Origin: JANMJD01 sp963828405
Lineage (GTDB): Bacteria > Actinomycetota > Acidimicrobiia > Acidimicrobiales > Ilumatobacteraceae
NCBI GenBank assembly: GCA_963828405.1
Contig: CAWHEG010000031.1
Span: 3,472,001 to 3,536,000 of the forward strand
DNA length: 64,000 nucleotides
Reading direction: 5' to 3'
In this document: piece after piece, positions 37,690 through 46,963 of the stretch
How the letters are laid out: each line of letters starts with the position of its first letter
Numbering within the stretch: position 1 is the stretch's first letter
Notes under the pieces: model-generated
The model's input: the letters and a program-made list of their open reading frames with translations, nothing else
What the model was told of the DNA's origin: nothing
Database searches by the model: none
Made by a program: the position numbers and the translations under genes

Positions 37690-39120
37690 GTGAGCCATGC
37701 TGTGAGTGTGCCCCTGCGAACCGAAAGCCGGCGAACTCGCCGCCTGCTCGGCCTGCGCACCCGGGTCACCGTGTTCTTCTCGATGGCCGGGCTGCTCCTC
37801 TCCCTCGGTCTCTCCGCACTGACGTACGCGGTGTCGCGCAACTACCTGCTCGACCAGCGGCGCAACGCCGCCGTGACACAGGCGTTCAGCAACGCCTCGT
37901 TCGTGCGCGACAAGCTGGTGGCGAGGATCTCGCCCGGCGACATCATCGACAAGGTGCCCACCGAGGGCCAGGCCGGCTTCGCGGTGCTGCTCACCGGTCC
38001 GAAGAACACCCCCGTGTCGTCCGACCAGCTGCAGTACACCGACCGGGACCTCCCCGACGGAATCCGTCGCAGCATCGCCGAGCGAGCCTCACCTGCCGGG
38101 GTGCAGTACCAGACCTTCGACGGCACGCCCTATCTGATCGTCGGGGTGACGGTCGCCGCCCTCGACGCCCACTACTTCGAGGGCTTCCCGCTGGACAACG
38201 TCGAAAAGACGCTCCGCGTGATCGGCACGTCGTTGGCCATCGGCGCCGTCGCCACCACCCTCGCCGCGGCCGGCATCGGCTGGTGGGCCAGCCGTCGGCT
38301 CCTGCGCCCCGTCGCCCGCGTCGCCGACGCAGCGGCCGAGCTGGCCTCGGGAAGCCTCAACATCCGCCTCCCACCCGAGCCGGACCCCGACCTCGACCGC
38401 CTGGCGAGCTCGTTCAACGACATGGCCGATGCCATCCAGGCCAGGATCCAACGCGAGACCCGCTTCGCCTCGGACGTCAGCCACGAGCTCCGTTCACCGA
38501 TCACCGCGCTCACCGCCGGAATCGAGGTGCTCGACGCCCGTCGCGCCGATCTGCCCGAACGAAGCCAGCAGGCCCTCGACGTGGTCGTCAACCAGGTCCG
38601 CCGTTTCGATCAGCTCGTGCTCGACCTGCTCGAGCTCTCCCGCCTCGATGCGGGTACGCCCGACCTGCACCGCGAGGAGCTCGTGCTCTCCGATGTCGTC
38701 GGCCGGGTCGCCAAACGCTACGGCTTCGCCGAGGTGCCGATCGTCGTCAGTGCAGGCGGCCACCGCCCGATCCACGTCGACAAGCGCCGCCTCGAACGCA
38801 TCGTGGCCAACCTGCTCGACAACGCCAAGCAGCACGCTGGTGGACCGACCAGGATCGCCATCGAATCGGCCACCGACGAGGCCGGCCCCCTGCTCCGCCT
38901 GGTCGTCGAGGACGCCGGCCCCGGCGTGGCGATGAGCGAACGCACGCGCATCTTCGAACGTTTCGCCCGGGGAACGGCTGCCCGGCAGCGCATCGGCACG
39001 GGTCTGGGCCTCGCCCTGGTCGCCGAGCACGCCCATGCCCACGGGGGTGCCGCCTGGGTCGAGGACCGCCCGGGTGGCGGTTCGCGCTTCGTCGTCAGCT
39101 TCCCGGCGGTGTCCCGGTGA
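37690..39120 (+). CDS. Sensor histidine kinase, MtrB-like
   Basis: 476 residues. The first membrane helix is VTVFFSMAGLLLSLGLSALT, then an extracellular sensor of about 130 residues and a second helix near residue 180-200. HAMP follows (RRLLRPVARVADAAAELASG). HisKA has the phosphorylated His in FASDVSHELRSPITAL. The ATPase has LLDNAKQHAG, VEDAGPGV and GTGLGLALV. GTG 37690 follows GAGGATCC closely and fits the transmembrane layout. It overlaps the GerMN lipoprotein gene by GTGA and is therefore coupled to it. Confidence 0.92.
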   Translation: MSHAVSVPLRTESRRTRRLLGLRTRVTVFFSMAGLLLSLGLSALTYAVSRNYLLDQRRNAAVTQAFSNASFVRDKLVARISPGDIIDKVPTEGQAGFAVLLTGPKNTPVSSDQLQYTDRDLPDGIRRSIAERASPAGVQYQTFDGTPYLIVGVTVAALDAHYFEGFPLDNVEKTLRVIGTSLAIGAVATTLAAAGIGWWASRRLLRPVARVADAAAELASGSLNIRLPPEPDPDLDRLASSFNDMADAIQARIQRETRFASDVSHELRSPITALTAGIEVLDARRADLPERSQQALDVVVNQVRRFDQLVLDLLELSRLDAGTPDLHREELVLSDVVGRVAKRYGFAEVPIVVSAGGHRPIHVDKRRLERIVANLLDNAKQHAGGPTRIAIESATDEAGPLLRLVVEDAGPGVAMSERTRIFERFARGTAARQRIGTGLGLALVAEHAHAHGGAAWVEDRPGGGSRFVVSFPAVSR

Positions 39121-39812
39121 GGCGCCGGGTCGTGATGCTCAGTGCGGCGGCGGTCGTCGTCGCCGTCATCGCCGCCTGCAGCGTGCCCGGCGAGGGCGGT
39201 TTCCAGCCGATCGGCGCTGCCGACGTCGACTTCGGCCTGGCCGAGACGACGACGACGGCCCCGCCCACCACGCGGGTCCCGGCGACCACGGTGTTCGCCA
39301 CGACGACCACCACGCCGGCGACAACTTCGACGATCGTGGAGACCACGACCACCGCCGGCCCGCAGACCGAGCAGGTCGACCTGTACTTCGTCCTCGGATC
39401 CCGCCTGACCAAGATCACCCAGCCGCTGATCTCTCCGGCCCCGCCCGAGCTGGTCATCCGCAGGCTGCTGTCCGGCCCACCCACCGACGGTCTCGGCGAC
39501 GGTCTGCGAACCCTGCTGCCCGTCGTCGAGGACACCGGCGGCGTCGAGACCCCGGTCGAGGACCTCCCCATCCGGGTGACCGTCGAGCGCGGCATCGCCC
39601 AGGTCACGGTGCCTGCCAGCTTCTCCGAGATCGGCGACGAGGGGCAGCTCGCCTTCGGGCAGATCGTGCTCAGCCTGTACCGGCCGGGGATCGGCGGTGT
39701 CGTCTTCTACGTCGACGGAGCCCCGATCCAGGTGATCATCGGTGACGGTTCCCTGACCGAGGCCGGCCAACCGGTGACCGTCGAGGACTACGAGAACCTC
39801 GTTCGCTCCTGA
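39117..39812 (+). CDS. GerMN-domain lipoprotein (LpqB-like position)
   Basis: 231 residues. The lipobox is AVIAAC near residue 21, followed by a Thr/Pro linker (VPATTVFATTTTTPATTS) and a GerMN domain (VDLYFVLGSRLTKI, LVIRRLLSGPPTDGLGDGL, VTVPASFSEIGDEGQ). LpqB in mycobacteria has GerMN too and interacts with MtrB, though LpqB also carries a long propeller domain that is absent here. The start GTG 39117 overlaps the kinase stop. It may sense the wall or adjust the kinase. Confidence 0.85.
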   Translation: MRRRVVMLSAAAVVVAVIAACSVPGEGGFQPIGAADVDFGLAETTTTAPPTTRVPATTVFATTTTTPATTSTIVETTTTAGPQTEQVDLYFVLGSRLTKITQPLISPAPPELVIRRLLSGPPTDGLGDGLRTLLPVVEDTGGVETPVEDLPIRVTVERGIAQVTVPASFSEIGDEGQLAFGQIVLSLYRPGIGGVVFYVDGAPIQVIIGDGSLTEAGQPVTVEDYENLVRS

Positions 39813-39846
39813 GCGGCGGGCGCCGTGTGACGCCGGTCCGTCGGGC

Positions 39847-40695
39847 TCAGTAGCCGAGCCGGCTGACCCGGTCGGCGCGTCGCTGCCAGTCCTTGTCGAC
39901 CTTGACGACCAGCTCGAGGAACGTGCCGGGCGGCAGGTGGGCTCTCGCCCGCGTACCGACGTCGCGCAGCACCGAACCGCCCTTGCCGATCACCATCCCC
40001 TTCTGGCTCTCGCGCTCGACGATGATCTCCACCCGAATCCGCCGGCCGTCGTTCTCGACGACCCGCGTGGCGATCGAGTACGGCAGCTCGTCACGGGTCA
40101 CGGCGAGCAGCTGCTCGCGCACCAGCTCGGCCATCCACACGTCCTCGGGGAGGTCGGTGACCATATCGTCGGGGAAGAGCCACGGCCCCTCGGGGGCGGC
40201 GTCGAGCAGGTGGCGCAGCAGCACGTCGAGCCCGGTCCCGATCTTGGCCGACACGGGGAAGTAGGCCGCCGCGCCCAGCTCCCCGACCGTCGAGAGCATC
40301 CCGAGCACCTGGGCACGGGTGGCCACGTCGATCTTGTTGACGACCACGACGAGCTCGCCCGCCGCGCCCGGCGGCAGCTGTTCGGCGACCCACCGGTCGC
40401 CGGAACCGAACGGCGCTGTGGCATCGAGCACCAGGCAGACGGCATCGACGTCGTCGAGCGCACCGAGGGCGCTGGCGTTGACGCTCTCACCCAGCGCAGT
40501 GACGGGCTTGTGCAACCCCGGGGTGTCGACGAAGACCAGCTGGACCTCTCCCTCGGTGTGCACCCCCCGCACGGCGAACCGGGTGGTCTGCGGCTTGTCC
40601 GAGACGATCGAGATCTTGTGGCCGCACAGGTGGTTGAGCAGCGTCGACTTCCCGGCGTTCGGCCGGCCGGCGAGGGCGACGAGGGAACATCTCAT
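39847..40695 (-). CDS. era: GTPase Era
   Basis: 282 residues. Binds 16S rRNA and aids 30S assembly. G1 is in LVALAGRPNAGKSTLLNHL, G3 in FVDTPGLHKP, and G4 in VVVNKIDVATR. The KH domain holds VERESQKGMVIGKGGSVL. The start at ATG 40695 overlaps the stop of the upstream CNNM gene by ATGA. The order phoH, ybeY, CNNM and era is a conserved bacterial operon for ribosome maturation. Confidence 0.96.
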   Translation of the reverse strand: MRCSLVALAGRPNAGKSTLLNHLCGHKISIVSDKPQTTRFAVRGVHTEGEVQLVFVDTPGLHKPVTALGESVNASALGALDDVDAVCLVLDATAPFGSGDRWVAEQLPPGAAGELVVVVNKIDVATRAQVLGMLSTVGELGAAAYFPVSAKIGTGLDVLLRHLLDAAPEGPWLFPDDMVTDLPEDVWMAELVREQLLAVTRDELPYSIATRVVENDGRRIRVEIIVERESQKGMVIGKGGSVLRDVGTRARAHLPPGTFLELVVKVDKDWQRRADRVSRLGY

Positions 40696-42005
40696 GACGG
40701 ACCGACGGCGCCGCCGGGCGAGGCGCCCGACTCGTCGCGGTCGCCGATCACGGCGATCCGCAGTCGGCGGATCCGGCGGCCGTCGATCGCCTCGACGGTG
40801 AACCGCCACCCGTCCCGGTCGATCGTCTCGCCCGGCGTCGGGACGTGGCCGAGGGTTCCGAAGACGAAACCCCCGATCGTGTCCCAGTCCTCGTCGGGCA
40901 GCTGCAGGGCGAGCAGGTCGTTGACGTCGCTGACCGAGGTGCCCCCCTCGACGAGGTAGTCGCCGTCGGGCTGCCGCTGAACCTCGTCCTCCTCGGTGTC
41001 GTACTCGTCGACGATCTCGCCGACCAGTTCCTCGAGGCAGTCCTCGAGCGTGATCAGCCCGGCCACACCGCCGTATTCGTTGGCCACGATGGCGAGGTGG
41101 AACTTCTCGGCCTGCATCTCCCGCATCAGCCGGGCTACGGCCTTGTTCTCGGGGATGAACCGCACCGGGCGGACGATCTGCTCGGCCGGCGCCGATCCCC
41201 GTCCGCCGCGTTCGGCGGAGATCAGATCCTTGAGGTAGAGCAGGCCGACCACGTCGTCCTCCTCGGCGTGCAGCATCGGCAGCCGGCTGAAACCGTGTTC
41301 GATGGCCACGTCGAGGGCGGCCGACACGGTGACGCCGGCGTCGATCACCACCATGTCGGGACGGGGCACCATCACCTCCCGGGCCACGGTGTCGCCGAAC
41401 TCGATGATCGACTCGATCAGCTGGCGTTCCTCGTGCTCGATCACCTCGTCCTGGGCGGCGGCTTCGACGATGCCGAGCAGCTCCTGCTCCGAGACGAACG
41501 GTCCCTTCGCGAGGCCCTTGCCGGGCATGATCACGTTGGTCAGCTTGATCAGGCCCCGCGAGATCAGCCCCAGCGGGGGGAAGGCGGCGAGCGCCAGCGT
41601 CGGGCGGGCGGTGAGCAGCGCCGCACGCTCGGGGTAGAGCAGGGCGTACGTCTTGGGCATCGCCTCGGCCAGGACGTAGAAGATCACCACGTTGACCGTG
41701 ACGCCGACGATCACGCCGAGGGTCCCGTACTGCTTGGCCACGATGCCGGTCAGGGTGGCCTGCACCGTCTGGCAGATGTTGGTGGTGAGCAGCACCGAGT
41801 TCACCCAACGCTCGGGATTGGCAACCAGCTTGACCAGCGAGCGGCCCGACTTGTGGCCCTTGTCGAGCAACGCGGCAGCCTTCGGCTTGGTCATCCGCGA
41901 CAGCGACATCTCGGCCACCGCGAGGAAGACGAGGACGATCAGCAGCAGCACGATGACCGAGATCAGCAGCACGTCGGTGGACGCCCGGGCGGCGGCGTAG
42001 ATCAT
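40692..42005 (-). CDS. CNNM/CorC-type membrane protein with CBS domains
   Basis: 437 residues. The DUF21/CNNM membrane part runs from residue 1 to about 190 (VLLISVIVLLLIVLVFLAVA, SVLLTTNICQTVQATLTGIV). Two CBS motifs follow (VMVPRPDMVVIDAGVTVSAA, FHLAIVANEYGGVAGLITLE), then a CorC_HlyC domain (DWDTIGGFVFGTLGHVPTPG). Related proteins export Mg2+ or Co2+. It overlaps ybeY by 4 bp and era by 4 bp. Confidence 0.9.
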   Translation of the reverse strand: MIYAAARASTDVLLISVIVLLLIVLVFLAVAEMSLSRMTKPKAAALLDKGHKSGRSLVKLVANPERWVNSVLLTTNICQTVQATLTGIVAKQYGTLGVIVGVTVNVVIFYVLAEAMPKTYALLYPERAALLTARPTLALAAFPPLGLISRGLIKLTNVIMPGKGLAKGPFVSEQELLGIVEAAAQDEVIEHEERQLIESIIEFGDTVAREVMVPRPDMVVIDAGVTVSAALDVAIEHGFSRLPMLHAEEDDVVGLLYLKDLISAERGGRGSAPAEQIVRPVRFIPENKAVARLMREMQAEKFHLAIVANEYGGVAGLITLEDCLEELVGEIVDEYDTEEDEVQRQPDGDYLVEGGTSVSDVNDLLALQLPDEDWDTIGGFVFGTLGHVPTPGETIDRDGWRFTVEAIDGRRIRRLRIAVIGDRDESGASPGGAVGPS

Positions 42006-42556
42006 TCCGCGTGCTCCTGGCGGAAGCCGACGGGAGCTGGTCCATCCCAGAACAGCAGCTCGAGCAGCGCCAGTTCACGGCGGCGCATGGTGACGGCCTC
42101 GTCGTGCTCGCCGTGGTCGTAGCCGAGCACGTGGAGGACGCCGTGAACGATGAGCAGCGCCAGCTCGTCGTCGACCGTGCCGGCATGGGTCGAGGCCTGG
42201 CGCGCAGCAACGGCCGGGCAGACCACGACATCGCCGAGGAGCAGCGGCAGGTCGCCGATGTCGATCGGCGGCCGGTCGGGCCCGCGACCACCGGCCGGCG
42301 GGCCGGCGATCACCTCGACCTCGACCCCCAGGCCGTTGGGGCCGTCGATCGGGAAGGCGAGCACATCGGTCGGGCCGGTGGCGCCCATGAACGACTCGTT
42401 CAGCTCCGAGATCGCCGCCTCCCCCACGAACATCAACGACAGCTCGGCGGCGCCGCGCACCCCCTCGGCCGCCAGCACCGCCTCGACGAGTGATGCCCAG
42501 CGGACGCCGTCGATCTCGATGTCGGACTGCTCGTCGGCGCAGAACACCTCGGGCAC
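42002..42556 (-). CDS. ybeY: Endoribonuclease YbeY
   Basis: 184 residues. A zinc-dependent RNase needed for 16S rRNA 3' processing and ribosome quality control. The metal-binding motif is LIVHGVLHVLGYDHGEHDE. Upstream, LMFVGEAAISELNESFMG and TDVLAFPID are conserved. The start is either GTG 42556 (VPEVFCADEQ, with a G-rich site just ahead) or ATG 42613, which would overlap the phoH stop by 8 bp. The shorter form agrees better with homologues. It is coupled with the CNNM gene downstream. Confidence 0.93.
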   Translation of the reverse strand: MPEVFCADEQSDIEIDGVRWASLVEAVLAAEGVRGAAELSLMFVGEAAISELNESFMGATGPTDVLAFPIDGPNGLGVEVEVIAGPPAGGRGPDRPPIDIGDLPLLLGDVVVCPAVAARQASTHAGTVDDELALLIVHGVLHVLGYDHGEHDEAVTMRRRELALLELLFWDGPAPVGFRQEHAE

Positions 42557-42605
42557 CCCGTCACCCCCGATCCGCCGGTTCCTGCCAAGTCGCGGAGGGC
42601 CGCCC

Positions 42606-43613
42606 TCAGGCATGCCGGTCGGCTCCCGGCCGCACGTCGGGCGGCCGGGGGAGGCTGGCCCCGGGTGTGCCACCGGCGCGTTCGTACGCAGCCACGATGT
42701 CGGCGACGATGCGGTGACGGACGACGTCGGACGACGAGAGGTGGACGAACGTCAGCCCTTCGATGCCGGCGAGGATCGGCTCGAGGGCGTTCAATCCGCT
42801 GCGAACTCCGGGGACGTCGACCTGGGTCGTGTCGCCGGTGATCACCACCCGCGAGCCGAACCCGATGCGGGTGAGGAACATCTTCATCTGCTCGGGCGTC
42901 GTGTTCTGCGCCTCGTCGAGGATGATGAAGCTGTTGTTCAGCGTGCGCCCGCGCATGAACGCCAGCGGCGCCACCTCGACGGTCTGGCGTTCGATCAGCT
43001 TCTGCGTCGCCTCGGGTTCGAGCATGTCGTAGAGGGCGTCGTAGAGCGGACGCAGGTACGGGTCGATCTTGGCCATCAGATCACCGGGCAGGAAGCCGAG
43101 CCGTTCACCCGCCTCGACGGCCGGGCGGGTGAGGATGATCCGCTGCACCTGCTTGGACTGCAGCGCCTGCACGGCCATCGCCACCGCCAGCCAGCTCTTG
43201 CCCGTGCCGGCAGGGCCGAGGCCGAAGGTGATGACGTTGTGGCGGATGGCGTCGATGTAGCGCTTCTGGCCGGCGGTCTTGGGCCTGATGGCGCGTCCCT
43301 TGGCGCCCTTCATCACCTCGTCGGTGAGCACCTTGCTCGGCTGCTCGTCGGCCCGGAGCATGTCGATCGAACGCTCCAGGCTGCGGTCGTCGAGGTCGTG
43401 ACCGTGCTCGAGCAGGGCGATCAGCTCCTCGAACAGGTGCCCGGCCTGGTCGGCCTGCTCACCGGCGATCGAGATCTCGTTGCCACGGACCTGGATGTCG
43501 GCGGCGGGGAAGGCGGCCTCGATCCGGCGGAGGTGTTCGTCGCGATGACCGAGGAGGCGGGCCATCAGGTGATTCGCGGCGACGACGCGTACGCCTGTCG
43601 GCGTGGAGGTCAT
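42606..43613 (-). CDS. phoH: PhoH-like ATPase
   Basis: 335 residues. Walker A is in FGLGPAGTGKSWLAVAMAVQ, Walker B in NSFIILDEAQNTTPEQMKMF, and the sensor region in VVITGDTTQVDVP. The N-terminus has a KH-like IQVRGNEISIAGEQADQA segment. PhoH proteins are ATPases, probably with RNA helicase activity, and travel with ybeY. It is first in the phoH-ybeY-CNNM-era operon; the upstream region 43614-43885 probably carries its promoter. Confidence 0.94.
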   Translation of the reverse strand: MTSTPTGVRVVAANHLMARLLGHRDEHLRRIEAAFPAADIQVRGNEISIAGEQADQAGHLFEELIALLEHGHDLDDRSLERSIDMLRADEQPSKVLTDEVMKGAKGRAIRPKTAGQKRYIDAIRHNVITFGLGPAGTGKSWLAVAMAVQALQSKQVQRIILTRPAVEAGERLGFLPGDLMAKIDPYLRPLYDALYDMLEPEATQKLIERQTVEVAPLAFMRGRTLNNSFIILDEAQNTTPEQMKMFLTRIGFGSRVVITGDTTQVDVPGVRSGLNALEPILAGIEGLTFVHLSSSDVVRHRIVADIVAAYERAGGTPGASLPRPPDVRPGADRHA

Positions 43614-43745
43614 GCAGTTCCCCTGCGATGTTCGAGCACATCACCACGGTAGCGGTCGATCACGGTGCACGACGCGATCATTCCGGCCTCGGCGACGTGG
43701 CGATCCGAATCTGCAAGCATCACAGAACGGCCGATCTACACCACG

Positions 43746-43809
43746 GATAGCGACCTATCGTGATGAACCAGTGGCCAAATGACGTGTCAAGATAGGCAAA
43801 GCGACCTAT
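43746..43809. promoter_or_regulatory. Two palindromes sharing AGCGACCTAT upstream of the GGDEF/EAL gene
   Basis: GATAGCGACCTATC at 43746-43759 is a palindrome with a 4-base centre. ATAGG at 43792-43796 and CCTAT at 43805-43809 form a second one with an 8-base centre. Both contain AGCGACCTAT, 51 bp apart. They lie in the space between phoH and the GGDEF/EAL gene, so a regulator could bind both sites. There is no evidence for which protein. Confidence 0.5.
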
Positions 43810-43885
43810 TTTGGTCCGAGGTGGTAGATCGACAGCGCTGGGCCGGACACACTGAGCGAACTGTTTAGTCTCGCTAGAGGAGATC

Positions 43886-46235
43886 ATGCCGATTCGGCTA
43901 CGGACCGTGGGGGGGGCGCTTTCCGGCTCGATGCGCTCCGTGCACACGCCCGCGATCCTCCGCTGGTACCTGTTCCTCGGCGCGACCCTTGTCTCCGTGC
44001 ACATCTTCAGCGCCAGCGAGACACTGCGCAACGGAGTGTACCTCGCCGAGATCGCCCTGATGATCCCGGTGATCGCCGTCGGCAGGCTGCTCCACCGGCC
44101 CTCGATGTCGATCTGCGTGACGATGTCGATGGCCGCCGCCTGCTTCCTGGCTGCCGAGATCCTCGCCCAGACGACGACGCCCGCCAACGCCGGCAGCCTG
44201 ACCGGAATCACCGACGTCGTGCCCCGGATCGCCGGCCAGCTGTGCTTCATCGCCTGCCTCGTCGCCATCGCCAATGCCCGTCATGGCCGTCATCTGCGGG
44301 GACTGGTCGGCGACGCCCTGATCGTGGCGATCGGCGCGTGGCTCGTGTCGTGGGTGACGATGATCGATCCCCTGTTGGAGAACTCGACGGATCATGCCCT
44401 CACGACCCTGGCCCGCGGTCTCTCGCAGCCGCTCGGCGTCGTGATGATCTTCCTGCTCGTGATGGTGCTCCTCGCCGACACGTTCCGTACGACGGCGGTG
44501 TGGCTGGTCGTCGCCGCGAGCACGGCGATGATCGCCGGCGACGTCGGCTACGCGGCGATGACCGCCGGTCACCTCCACCGCGGAACGACGACGTTCGACA
44601 CGCTCTACATGACCTCCTACGTCCTCGCCGGCGCCCTCTTCCTCCATCCGACCAGCGCGCACCCTGGACTCGCTGGTCCCGATCGGCCGCACCCGGGGGC
44701 CGGTCGGGCGTGTGTGGCTCACCAGTCTGTCGATGCTCATCCCGGCCGTCGTCCTGGCCGCGGCGTCTTCCCGCTCCTCCTCCGACCGGGTCACCCGTCT
44801 CGTCTCGGCGCTGCTGATGATCGGCGCGGTCAGCGGCCGGATCTACGAGGCACTGCGATCCAGCGCCGCCGCCCACCAGAATCTGCTGAACAGCGCCCAG
44901 CACGACACCCTCACCGGACTGCCCAACCGGCAACTCGTCGTCGAGCGGATCACGGCCGCGTTGCGCGACTCGTGGTCGAAACACACGCGGCCGGCCGTGC
45001 TGTTCATCGACATCGACCGCTTCAAGATCATCAACGACAGCCTCGGCCACGTCGTCGGCGACGAGATCCTGCGGATCATCGCCCGTCGCCTACAGGCGAC
45101 GCTGCCCGAGGGCGTCACGCTCGGGCGCAGCTCGGGCGACGAGTTCATCGCCCTCGATCCGAACGTCCGCACCTCCGACGAGGCGTTGCCGCTGGCCGAC
45201 CGGGTGCTCACCGCGTTCCACGAACCGTTCCACCTGCCCTCCACCGGGGACATGTACGTGTCGGCATCGGTCGGGGTGGCAGTCGCCGAGGCCGGCGGGC
45301 GGACCACCGCCCAGGAACTGCTGCGCAACGCGGCGACGGCGATGCACCAGGCCAAGGATGTCGGGCGCAACAGCCTGTCGGTGTTCGACGAGTCGATGTA
45401 CCAGCAGGTCACCAAGCGCCTCCACCGCGAGTCGGGCCTGCACCGGGCGCTCGAACGCCGCGAGATCACCCTGGCCTACCAGCCGATCGTCGATCTGTCC
45501 TGCGGTGAGCTGGTCGGCTTCGAGGCCCTGATGCGCTGGCGGCTGCCCGACGGCACGATGGTCCCGCCGGCCGAGTTCATCCCGATCGCCGAGGAGACCG
45601 GCCTGATCCTCCCCCTGGGTGCGTGGGCCCTGCTCGAGGCGCTGACCCAGCTGCGGATGTGGATCGACGCCCGCGTCTGCTCACCGTTGACCTCGATGTC
45701 GGTGAACGTGTCGCCGCGCCAACTGCGCGACCCGTCGTTCGTCTCGGTGGTCGGCGAGGCCCTGCGCCGCTCGAACGTGCCGGCCGATCGCCTGTGGCTC
45801 GAGGTGACCGAGAGCGTGATGATCATCGACCCCGACCAGGCCTCGGCGATGTTCCACCGGCTGCGGGCCACCGGCGCCCACCTGAGCATCGACGACTTCG
45901 GCACCGGCTACTCGTCGCTCAGCCTGCTGCGCCGGTTCCCGCTCCAGCGCATCAAGATCGACCAGTCATTCGTCGCCAACGTCGCCGACGACGACAACGC
46001 CCGTTCGCTGGTGAGAACGATCCTGGCGATGGCCGAGTCGCTGGGTCTCGACGCCGTGGCCGAAGGGGTGGAGAACATCCACCAGTTCCATGCGCTGCGC
46101 GCCCTCGGCTGCCGACGAGCCCAGGGTTACCTGTTCAGCCGCCCGGTACCACCCGAAGCCGTGATCCCGAGCACACCGGGCGTCCCCTACGGGGGCCACC
46201 ACCCCAGCAGGCCGGCTGCCGCGCTCTGGCCCTGA
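43886..46235 (+). pseudogene. Membrane GGDEF-EAL protein (c-di-GMP turnover), one +1 frameshift
   Basis: The N-terminal part (43886-44650) encodes about eight membrane helices (for example LSQPLGVVMIFLLVMVLLAD). The frame then breaks near 44658 in GCGCGC, where removing one base restores it. The rest gives a GGDEF domain with HDTLTGLPNRQLVVERI and the motif degenerate as SSGDEF, then an EAL domain with GFEALMRW, ESVMIIDP, IDDFGTGYSSL and AEGVE. The cyclase site lacks the first Gly, while the phosphodiesterase motifs look complete, so the protein probably degrades c-di-GMP. ATG 43886 has AGGAG five bases upstream. The ORF from 44712 might be made separately if the shift is real. Confidence 0.85.
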
Positions 46236-46327
46236 CCGGCGACCGACGCGCTGAACAGGAATCCCTGGCGCAGCTCGCCATCGAGCGGCTTTGATGCCAA
46301 GATCTCCCGCCGAGAGTGAGGAGCCCC

Positions 46328-46864
46328 GTGTCGGATTCGATCCAAACCACCACCGCTTGGCTGTCTGCCGACGAGTTGAACACCATCCGGGCGAGCGTGC
46401 CGATCGTCTACGTCGAGGCCGTGCCGGTGAGGCTGGACGAGCTCGGCCAGATCACCCACGTCGGGCTGCTGCTGCGAATGACCCCCGACGGTGCGATCCA
46501 TCGCGCCGTCGTCTCGGGCCGCGTGCTCTTCGGTGAGCGCCTGCGCGACGCCCTCGTGCGCCACCTGGAGAAGGATCTCGGACCGGTCGCCCTCCCCCAG
46601 ATCCCCCCGGCGCCCGCCCCGTTCACCGTCGCCGAGTACTTCCCCGACCCATTGACGTCGGGACTCCACGATCCCCGCCAGCACGCCGTCAGCCTCGCCT
46701 ACCTCGTCCCCGTCGTCGGCGACTGCCGCCCGAGTCAGCAGTCGCTCGACCTGGTGTGGCTCACGCCGGCCGAGGTGTGCCGCGACGACGTGCGCCGCGA
46801 GCTCACCGTCGGGCACGACCGCCTCGTGCGCCTCGCCCTCGCCCACGCCGGCAACCTGCCCTGA
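46328..46864 (+). CDS. DUF4916 (Nudix-like) protein
   Basis: 178 residues. The family blocks are AWLSADELNTIRASVPIVYV, LLLRMTPDGAIHRAVVSGRV, LRDALVRHLEKDLGP and DPRQHAVSLAYLVPV. It is a Nudix-fold protein in which the classical Nudix box is not complete, so hydrolase activity is uncertain. GTG 46328 has GAGGAG just upstream; GTG 46316 is less likely. It is typical of actinobacteria. No functional link with neighbours is evident. Confidence 0.85.
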   Translation: MSDSIQTTTAWLSADELNTIRASVPIVYVEAVPVRLDELGQITHVGLLLRMTPDGAIHRAVVSGRVLFGERLRDALVRHLEKDLGPVALPQIPPAPAPFTVAEYFPDPLTSGLHDPRQHAVSLAYLVPVVGDCRPSQQSLDLVWLTPAEVCRDDVRRELTVGHDRLVRLALAHAGNLP

Positions 46865-46963
46865 CCAGGGCCCATCGCCTCCCCGAGCTCTGCCGGCGTC
46901 CCCGTCGACAGCACTCCGGTCGACGGATCGTCGGACAAACCCTCACAGGTACGCTCGACCTCG

